Source of the DNA: Clostridia bacterium
GTDB taxonomy: Bacteria > Bacillota > Clostridia > Oscillospirales > CAG-272
Direction: 5' to 3'
NCBI GenBank assembly: GCA_017410065.1
Contig: JAFQRL010000012.1
Location: 62,001-126,000, forward strand
DNA: 64,000 nt
Each line of letters opens with the position of its first letter. Positions within the stretch are counted from its first letter, which is position 1. The notes under the pieces are model-generated. The model was not told where the DNA came from. It saw only the letters and a list, made by a program, of their open reading frames with translations, and did no database searches. Of this stretch, positions 58,083-64,000 are shown one piece after another. Position numbers and translations under genes: made by a program.

Positions 58083-59825
58083 TCAAGCCGCAAGGGAGGG
58101 TAGCCTCCAAGGCTCGGCGGAGGCGGAATCCTCTCCGCCGCCTTCCTCAAAGTAATGGGAGCCGAGAACGATATAGTGGATCGAATCTGCGATCTCCCGA
58201 ACGGTGTCCTCATCAAAGGGAGAATCAAGCCCGACAAGATCAATAAAGGATTCAAGATCAAGGTCTGTTGTCCTGTATATGAGCGACTTGTAGATCGCAA
58301 GACCCCTGCCGCGGGTGGCGTATTCCTCAAAGAATATTTCAAGAGAAACAAGTGAGGAGGTAACGTAGGTCTGCACGTAGAATGGCTCAAGAATGAGATG
58401 GGGAACTATAAGGTCTCGCGCCGTGAGGCTTGAGCCAAAGCCCATTGCTGAAATTGCCGCGCTTGCGACCTGCTCTATGCTAGCCTCGTTTATCTGATTT
58501 TGCGGCAGACTGTAAACGAGATGCTCAAATCTTGAATAAAGACTCTGATAGATAAGGTTCAAAAGAACGCTTTCGATCTCCATACAGTAAAGATACTTAT
58601 ATTCCTTTGTTGTGAGTCCGTCGCGAAGACCGAGCATAGCAAGAAGCTCCATAGTCTGCGAGCAGGTCTCCGCAAGATCCACGGATGCAGATATCCCTCC
58701 GTTAACGAATATATCGTAAAAATGCCCGAATTCGTGGCAAACGGTCATATAATCGGTGAGGCTATCCTGCATCGTCACGTAAAGGAAGGGAGATCTGTAT
58801 GATGGAAGATATGCCGTCATAGACATAGGAAAACGGTGAGGCGCATTTTTCTCAACGCTGAAAAGACCGTGATATAAGAGATAGGAATATACGTCGCTCA
58901 TATCCTGATCCATATCGGCGAAAACCTCGCCAAGATGATTCATAATGCGGTTTTTCGTGTGGGGATCAACAGGGTGGCGGTTGTTGCTGTTCAGCACCCT
59001 GATGGCAAGTTTATTATACACGGGTACCACGTAATCGGAAATATTATCGAAAATATTGTCGAGCCTGTCAGCCGAATAGTCGGTGTGCTCGGTCGCGTAA
59101 ATATAATCGGTGTAGTTATCGTAGCCTGACTCGCCCGCGATCCTTGCGCGAACCTCAACCAGCTCAATGAATATCTCAAGTGCGCGGTCTGCTGACTCCG
59201 AGCTATTCGATATAAGCTCTCTGTATTCGCCGATAAGCGCCGCCTCCTCTGCCTTGAGTATCGTGAGCGCATCGCTTGGCTCGGCTGCATTGATAAAGGG
59301 CTCAAGCGCATCGAAGCCGAAGCACTCGCCTGCCAGCTGAGAGCTGTGAGAAGATCTCGCTGCGGCTTGCAAGACCTGCTTGTAAAGGGCTTCTATATTT
59401 GAAAATTCGCTATCGAGGAAGGCTGCCTCCGCAGAATAAAATTCATCCGAGGAATCTATCGACGACATTATTCTCGCGTATAGCTGCATAGTTATAAAAT
59501 TGCTGTAATCCTTGTTCATATCAAGAAGGAAGCTTATCTGATCGTATATCGTGAGCTTGTCGTCCTCGATCATCGCGGCGGCACTCCGAAGCTTTTCCGA
59601 AAGCTCCTCTGTGCTTGGGCGAAGATAGATAATATCCTCAAACCGAATACCCTCGGGGAGATTTCCTGAAGAATCGGGGATGATCAGCTCCTCGTTACCA
59701 ACCTCGGGCGTGGGAGTCGGAGACGGTGCCGTATCAGCCGACTCATTATCCGAGCAGCCGCCAAGGCATATAAGAAGTGAGATGATCGCGGCAAAAAGCA
59801 TCGATCTGATAAAAGCCTTAAGCAT
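58083..59825 (-). CDS. Lipoprotein peptidase, M3 family-like
   Basis: This 580-residue exported lipoprotein has lipobox LGGC with Cys24, a Ser/Thr/Pro-rich linker (PSPTPTPE) and a domain with the metallopeptidase motif CHEFGHFYD near residue 360, followed by DLAETCSQTMELLAML, whose Glu matches the third zinc ligand of M3 (oligoendopeptidase F) enzymes. It probably trims short peptides outside the cell while tethered to the membrane. It is monocistronic. Confidence 0.85.
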   Translation of the reverse strand: MLKAFIRSMLFAAIISLLICLGGCSDNESADTAPSPTPTPEVGNEELIIPDSSGNLPEGIRFEDIIYLRPSTEELSEKLRSAAAMIEDDKLTIYDQISFLLDMNKDYSNFITMQLYARIMSSIDSSDEFYSAEAAFLDSEFSNIEALYKQVLQAAARSSHSSQLAGECFGFDALEPFINAAEPSDALTILKAEEAALIGEYRELISNSSESADRALEIFIELVEVRARIAGESGYDNYTDYIYATEHTDYSADRLDNIFDNISDYVVPVYNKLAIRVLNSNNRHPVDPHTKNRIMNHLGEVFADMDQDMSDVYSYLLYHGLFSVEKNAPHRFPMSMTAYLPSYRSPFLYVTMQDSLTDYMTVCHEFGHFYDIFVNGGISASVDLAETCSQTMELLAMLGLRDGLTTKEYKYLYCMEIESVLLNLIYQSLYSRFEHLVYSLPQNQINEASIEQVASAAISAMGFGSSLTARDLIVPHLILEPFYVQTYVTSSLVSLEIFFEEYATRGRGLAIYKSLIYRTTDLDLESFIDLVGLDSPFDEDTVREIADSIHYIVLGSHYFEEGGGEDSASAEPWRLPSLAA

Positions 59826-60136
59826 ATCGGCAAAGCCTCCTTTGATGAAAATCGCAGCTCACCCTCAAAGGGATAAAGCTATCCAATATTATTTTACCCC
59901 GAAACACACTCACCCTTCAATAATAAACAATAAATATTTTGCGAAAATTTTGTAAACTAAAGCGAAAACGGCGGGAAAAGAGGGAAAATAATACGGTATT
60001 TACTGTCTTCACAAAAAATTAACAAAAATAAATTGGCACAGGGTATTGAAAAATACACTAAAATGGTATACAATATACGAGGAAAATAAAACGAATGCGC
60101 GCAAGTAATTTAAAAACGCGCGAAAGGAGCCTGAAT
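59826..60136. other. Intergenic region with nifS promoter
   Basis: This 311-base divergent region contains the nifS promoter (60046-60074) and AT-rich sequence. No other gene, hairpin or repeat stands out. Confidence 0.65.
60046..60074 (+). promoter_or_regulatory. Promoter of the nifS-nifU-mnmA operon
   Basis: TTGAAA (60046-60051) and TACAAT (60069-60074) have a 17-base spacer. Confidence 0.65.
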
Positions 60137-61324
60137 TTGGCAAGATTTGTTTATGCAGATAATGCGGCAACCACGCCTGTGAGCCGTCAGGTGTTAGATG
60201 CAATGCTTCCTTGCTTCCTTGAGGATTGGGGCAACCCCTCCAGCCTTCACGAAAAGGGAAGAGATGCAAAGGATATTCTTGACGACGCAAGAGCAAGAGT
60301 TGCGGCAGTGCTCGGTGCGGATGCATCCGAGATATATTTCACAAGCGGCGGCACAGAGTCTGATAACTGGGCTATCCGCGGCGCGGCAATGAGACTTCGC
60401 GCAAAGGGCAAAAACCGCATAGTTACCTCAAAGATCGAGCATCACGCGGTGCTTCATACCTGCGAGGCTCTCGCAAAGGAGGGCTTTGAGGTGGTCTACG
60501 TCGGAGTTGATGAGGACGGAGTAGTTAAGCTTGATGAGCTTCGCGCCTCACTCAACGATAAGACCGCAATAGTCTCCATAATGTATGCAAACAACGAGGT
60601 CGGCACTATCCAGCCCGTTGAGGAGATAGGCAATATCGCTCACGAATTCGGCGCACTGTTCCACACGGATGCGGTACAGGCTGTCGGTCAGGTCGATATA
60701 GATCTTTCAAAGCTCCCTGTTGATATGCTCTCTCTTTCGGGTCATAAGCTTCACGCGCCCAAGGGCATAGGTGCCCTTTATATCCGTCGCGGAGTTGTGA
60801 TAGGAAACCTTATTGAGGGTGGCGGTCAGGAGAAGCGCAAGAGAGGCGGAACTGAAAATCTGCCTTATATCGTTGGTCTTGCAAAGGCTATGGAAATTGC
60901 CAAGGAAAAGCTGAAAGACCTACCCCGTGTTGCGAAAATGAGGGATAAGCTCATCGAAGAGCTCACTAAGATCCCCTATTCCAAGCTAAACGGTCACAGA
61001 ACGAAAAGACTCCCCGGTAACGCAAATATCGGCTTCGAATTCATTGAGGGCGAGAGTATGCTCCTCTGGCTTGACATAGCAGGCGTTTGTGCATCCACGG
61101 GCTCTGCTTGCTCATCCGCTTCTCTTGATCCCTCTCACGTTCTCCTTGCAATGGGCGTGCCTCACGAGAGAGCTCACGGCTCGCTCCGTCTCTCCATCTC
61201 TCACGACACTACCGACGAGGATATAGATTATATCATAGAAACACTTCCTCCCATTATTGAAAAGCTTAGAAATATGAGCCCCCTTTGGGAAGACGTTGTG
61301 AAAAAAGAGGGAGCAAGAGTCTGA
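60137..61324 (+). CDS. nifS: Cysteine desulfurase
   Basis: This 395-residue pyridoxal-phosphate enzyme takes sulfur from cysteine and hands it to scaffold or thiolation proteins. [11 protein letters not shown] is at the N-terminus, [11 protein letters not shown] and [10 protein letters not shown] follow, and the PLP lysine is in [12 protein letters not shown] near residue 200. The catalytic Cys loop is [17 protein letters not shown]. The start is TTG 60137 with AAGGAG seven bases upstream; an ATG at 60095 has a poorer site. It feeds NifU and MnmA of the same operon and possibly ThiI. Confidence 0.95.
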   Translation: MARFVYADNAATTPVSRQVLDAMLPCFLEDWGNPSSLHEKGRDAKDILDDARARVAAVLGADASEIYFTSGGTESDNWAIRGAAMRLRAKGKNRIVTSKIEHHAVLHTCEALAKEGFEVVYVGVDEDGVVKLDELRASLNDKTAIVSIMYANNEVGTIQPVEEIGNIAHEFGALFHTDAVQAVGQVDIDLSKLPVDMLSLSGHKLHAPKGIGALYIRRGVVIGNLIEGGGQEKRKRGGTENLPYIVGLAKAMEIAKEKLKDLPRVAKMRDKLIEELTKIPYSKLNGHRTKRLPGNANIGFEFIEGESMLLWLDIAGVCASTGSACSSASLDPSHVLLAMGVPHERAHGSLRLSISHDTTDEDIDYIIETLPPIIEKLRNMSPLWEDVVKKEGARV

Positions 61325-61383
61325 TCCCGCTTCAAATATATAAAATATAAGGAATTAGCACCTTTGGTGTAAAAGGAAGAAAA

Positions 61384-61800
61384 ATGAAATACAGTGAAAA
61401 GGTAATGGATCATTTCACCAATCCGAGAAACGTTGGTGAGATCGAAAATGCCGACGGAGTCGGCGTTGTTGGAAACGCAAAATGCGGCGACATAATGAAG
61501 ATGTATCTCAAAATAGATGAGAACGACGTGATCGTTGATTGCAAGTTCAAGACCTTCGGCTGCGGCGCGGCGATCGCGACCTCATCTATGGCAACAGAGC
61601 TTGTTAAGGGTCACACGGTCGAGGAGGCTCTTAAGCTCACGAACAGTGCTGTCGTTGAGGCTCTTGAAGGGCTTCCGCCTGTTAAGGTGCATTGCTCTGT
61701 GCTTGCCGAGGAGGCTATCAAAACCGCCGTTGCAGACTACTATAACAAGATCGGCAGACCCGTTGATTTTGAGATAGAAAAGGCTCACGACGAGGAGTAA
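61384..61800 (+). CDS. nifU: Iron-sulfur cluster scaffold, NifU/IscU type
   Basis: This 138-residue scaffold shows the three cluster-building cysteines in AKCGDIMKMY, FGCGAAIATSS and KVHCSVLAEEA, with the conserved Asp next to the first Cys. It receives sulfur from the adjacent cysteine desulfurase. The protein is the N-terminal module only, without the C-terminal extensions of Azotobacter NifU. GGAAG before the ATG is a fair ribosome site. Confidence 0.95.
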   Translation: MKYSEKVMDHFTNPRNVGEIENADGVGVVGNAKCGDIMKMYLKIDENDVIVDCKFKTFGCGAAIATSSMATELVKGHTVEEALKLTNSAVVEALEGLPPVKVHCSVLAEEAIKTAVADYYNKIGRPVDFEIEKAHDEE

Positions 61801-61812
61801 ATTTCAGCAAAA

Positions 61813-61850
61813 ATTGCCCCGAGAAATTTCTTGGGGCAATCTTAATATTT
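61813..61850 (+). terminator. Palindromic hairpin after nifU
   Basis: ATTGCCCC at 61813-61820 pairs with GGGGCAAT at 61833-61840, and the sequence between them (GAGAAATTTCTT) is almost self-complementary. The T-run is weak, so read-through into mnmA is possible. Confidence 0.65.
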
Positions 61851-61922
61851 TATGTAAAATTAGCTAATATGTAAATAATAGTGGTCAAAAACATAGATTT
61901 TATCTGTTTTTGGAGAAATAAT

Positions 61923-62987
61923 ATGAAAATACTTGTTGGAATTTCAGGGGGAGTTGACAGCGCGTATTGCGCAAGGCTTCTGTTGGATCTCGGGCACGAG
62001 GTCGAGGGGTGCATATTGATTATGCACGACTATTCTGACACCGAGGGAGCAGACCGCGTTGCAAGCGAGCTCGGCATACCCGTGCACAAGGTCGATCTCA
62101 GAGGACTTTTTGATTCCGAGGTAAAGAAATATTTCGTGGATGAATATCTTCACGGGCGGACTCCTAACCCCTGTATTATATGTAATGAGCGAGTTAAATT
62201 CAAGGGGCTTCTTGATTTTGCGGAGGCAAACGGCTTTGATAAAATAGCAACGGGCCATTATGCGAGAATCGGGACAGTAACGGTCGACGGAGCGAAAAAG
62301 CATATTCTCCTGAAGGCTGAGGACCTCTCAAAGGATCAAAGCTATATGCTATACAGGCTTCCCGAGTCTATACTTTCTAAAACCTTGTTTCCCCTTGGGG
62401 AGCTTACCAAGGACACAGTGCGCGATAGATCCAGAACCTTCGGGATCAGTGCCGCTGACGCGAAGGATTCCCAGGAAATTTGCTTTTTGCCCAATGGCGG
62501 ATACCCCGAATACATTGAATCTGTCGTCGGCAAATTACCTTGCGGCAGCTTTATAGATGAAAAGGGAAACCTACTCGGTGAGCATAAAGGTATCATCAGG
62601 TACACGGTGGGGCAGAGAAAGGGCCTCGGTATCGCTCTCGGTAAGAGAATGTTCGTCGTTTCTATCGATCCTGTCGAAAACACCGTTACTCTCGGAGACG
62701 AGCTGAAGGGAAAAGAGGAGATCGTGATCGGCAACGTTTCTCTGTCGTCTGCATTAAGCCCCGATCTACTTAATTTAAGCGGTGCTTCGACAGATACTGC
62801 CGACCCGTTTACATTGCCTTTATCGGTAAAGTTAAGGTACACAGCTCCTCTTATTGGCTGTGAGATTTCGCCGCTTTCGGACGATAAATATAAGCTTAAG
62901 CTTGAGACTTCGGCAAAGGCGGCACCCGGTCAGTCGGCGGTGGTATATTCGGGAGACAGGGTCGTTCTCGGCGGTATTATAGAATAA
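61923..62987 (+). CDS. mnmA: tRNA 2-thiouridylase MnmA
   Basis: This 354-residue enzyme adds the 2-thio group to U34 of tRNA for Lys, Glu and Gln. The N-terminal PP-loop is VGISGGVDSAYCA. The two catalytic cysteines are in PNPCIICNE and SQEICFLP. The KDQSYMLYRL and YTVGQRKGLGIA stretches are typical of the tRNA-binding part. It is slightly shorter than the E. coli enzyme. GGAG precedes ATG 61923. It is placed next to nifS and nifU, which provide its sulfur. Confidence 0.95.
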   Translation: MKILVGISGGVDSAYCARLLLDLGHEVEGCILIMHDYSDTEGADRVASELGIPVHKVDLRGLFDSEVKKYFVDEYLHGRTPNPCIICNERVKFKGLLDFAEANGFDKIATGHYARIGTVTVDGAKKHILLKAEDLSKDQSYMLYRLPESILSKTLFPLGELTKDTVRDRSRTFGISAADAKDSQEICFLPNGGYPEYIESVVGKLPCGSFIDEKGNLLGEHKGIIRYTVGQRKGLGIALGKRMFVVSIDPVENTVTLGDELKGKEEIVIGNVSLSSALSPDLLNLSGASTDTADPFTLPLSVKLRYTAPLIGCEISPLSDDKYKLKLETSAKAAPGQSAVVYSGDRVVLGGIIE

Positions 62988-63043
62988 GATTTTAAAGATG
63001 AAAAATCAGTAAATCATGCCGTAAATGATGCATCGGCTTGCAG

Positions 63044-63079
63044 AGCGGAGAGGGGGAAGTTTTACCTTCTTCGCTTTTT
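63044..63079 (+). terminator. Terminator of mnmA
   Basis: AGCGGAGAGGG at 63044-63054 pairs with CCTTCTTCGCT at 63065-63075 with two G-U pairs, followed by a T-run. Confidence 0.75.
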
Positions 63080-63459
63080 GTATTTCGGGAAAGCTTGGCT
63101 GACATTTGTTTGAAAATATAACTGAAAAGTGGTTTTTAAGTGGAAAATCCTGCTCGTTAAAGCAAAAATCAATGTGTAGAAAAAAATGCTCGAATTTTGT
63201 GCAATTTCAACAAATTGTAAAAAAACTTATTTTGCGCATTTACCAAAGGAAAAATAGTAAATAAAATTTACATATCCGAAACAAATAGCCGATTTTTCTA
63301 AAATATTTAAGCAAATACGCAAATAAAAATTACTTTAGCAAGCTAAAAATACTTCTCTAAAAAGTGTGGAGTAAACATTTATTTACATTATCATTTTTTA
63401 ATGGGATTTATTGGCAGGAAAATGGGGCGGTTTCTATATATATGTATAATAGGAAGGAC

Positions 63460-63489
63460 TTGACTTTTGCGGCTTGTTTGTGGTATAAT
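63460..63489 (+). promoter_or_regulatory. Promoter of the secreted protein
   Basis: TTGACT (63460-63465) and TATAAT (63484-63489) have an 18-base spacer. Confidence 0.75.
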
Positions 63490-63558
63490 CATTGCGTGTA
63501 AATTAAGCGCAAACACAATGCGCTATTGCATGAAAGAGTTTTTTGGAGGAAATCAGCA

Positions 63559-64000
63559 ATGAAAAGAACATTATTTCAGAGAGTTGTGTGTTTGTTTCTC
63601 TCTGTAATCGTTATTCTCGGTTCTTTTGCTATCACCTCGTCAGCAGGTGAGTATAAGGGCGCAGAGAGTACCTCCTCAACGTTGGAGGAGATGAAGGACC
63701 TCATCGGTACCGATTCTTATTCAACGTATTTCGCCTCCGCATTGAAGTCTCTCAATAAGGAGCTTCAGGCGACCCTTGGCGAAAAGGAGATCAACATTAC
63801 AGAGTTCGTCACAAACAACGGCGACGTCTGCCTCACAGGCAACCTCGGCAATCTCAAGGATTCCGCAGGCGGACCTCTGGTAGACAGAGAGAGCTTTGAA
63901 TCCTACTGGGAGTCGTTCGACGACGATAAGTACGGCGCAAGCTCCGTTTATCTCACTACCATCAACAGTGACGATAAAGCGTCGAACGCAACCTGGAGAT
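63559..64000 (+). CDS. Secreted protein, N-terminal part (cut by window edge)
   Basis: The frame starts at ATG 63559 with GGAGGA 8 bases upstream and stays open to the end (147 residues). The N-terminus is a clear Sec signal peptide with a basic start (MKRTLFQR), a hydrophobic core and a likely cleavage after SSA near residue 29. There is no lipobox Cys, so it is released or wall-associated. The mature start is acidic and hydrophilic. The first 147 residues match nothing I recognise, and the rest lies outside the window. Confidence 0.8.
   Translation, partial: MKRTLFQRVVCLFLSVIVILGSFAITSSAGEYKGAESTSSTLEEMKDLIGTDSYSTYFASALKSLNKELQATLGEKEINITEFVTNNGDVCLTGNLGNLKDSAGGPLVDRESFESYWESFDDDKYGASSVYLTTINSDDKASNATWR

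Larger units (their letters stand above)
62988..63558. other. Long AT-rich intergenic region
   Basis: This 571-base stretch is gene-free. It holds the mnmA terminator (63044-63079), a very AT-rich segment (63100-63420) with no coding frame or hairpin that I can support, and the promoter of the last gene (63460-63489). Confidence 0.65.

Noticed and set aside
1..64000. tRNA, rRNA, tmRNA, RNase P RNA or prophage
   Set aside because: I looked for tRNA T-loop patterns, known RNA cores, integrases and phage structural genes and saw none. A covariance-model scan would settle it.

Overview
The window looks like a chromosomal segment of an anaerobic, gut-type member of the Clostridia (Bacillota), probably uncultured. 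The reasons are a Gram-positive type DNA polymerase III (PolC) at the end of the classic Firmicutes cluster pyrH-frr-uppS-cdsA-dxr-rseP-ispG-polC, a zinc-type L28, a split transketolase, SpoVB-like and YtvI-like membrane proteins, strong AGGAGG ribosome sites and textbook sigma-A promoters with 17-base spacers. I see no rRNA, tRNA, CRISPR array, transposase or phage module.

Layout. 1-6.8 kb: tandem GH20 hexosaminidases (the first cut by the window edge), a small lipoprotein, thiI, an unrecognised protein and a YhcC-type radical SAM protein. 7-8.7 kb: small and membrane proteins of unknown role. 8.8-17.4 kb: an accessory catabolic region with a tannase-family esterase, a Gfo/Idh/MocA dehydrogenase, a sugar isomerase with a divergent AraC regulator, a second AraC regulator, and an operon of a creatinase/M24-like protein, an ASRT-family (sensory rhodopsin transducer-like) protein and a creatininase-family protein. 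17.5-18.8 kb: an AT-rich coiled-coil membrane protein preceded by a structured RNA with its own promoter and terminator. 18.9-31.7 kb: flippase, glutamate dehydrogenase, HAD phosphatase, GH43, Na+/solute symporter with divergent TetR, an AT-rich XRE insert, cyclophilin, AI-2E/YtvI-like protein, a GME-fold-like protein, rpmB and an AraC regulator. 31.8-37.4 kb: GH127 arabinofuranosidase, SpoVB-like flippase and a large lipoprotein. 37.5-40 kb: a CorC/CNNM-type transporter preceded by a tiny acidic leader peptide and a terminator, then a polytopic membrane protein. 40.3-53.4 kb: transketolase halves and the core cell-envelope, isoprenoid and replication cluster. 53.6-59.8 kb: a three-gene clostridial set, a phosphoesterase, a membrane-bound XRE regulator fused into an operon with an ABC exporter, and an M3-like lipoprotein peptidase. 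60.1-63 kb: nifS-nifU-mnmA, a sulfur-transfer operon. 63.5 kb to the end: the start of a secreted protein.

How it fits together. The glycosidases (GH20, GH43, GH127), tannase-like esterase, dehydrogenase and isomerase, each next to AraC-type regulators, suggest scavenging of plant and host glycans. ThiI, NifS and MnmA together supply thiolated tRNA bases.

The most interesting unexplained items are (1) the corC leader: a consensus promoter, a 22-residue peptide starting MDDDADAD and a terminator whose 5' arm contains the peptide stop codon, which suggests Mg2+-dependent attenuation; (2) the structured RNA at 18.6-18.8 kb; (3) the creatinase-like / ASRT / creatininase-like operon in an organism with no rhodopsin gene in view; (4) a tannase-family enzyme that has lost both cysteines of the family's characteristic disulfide.
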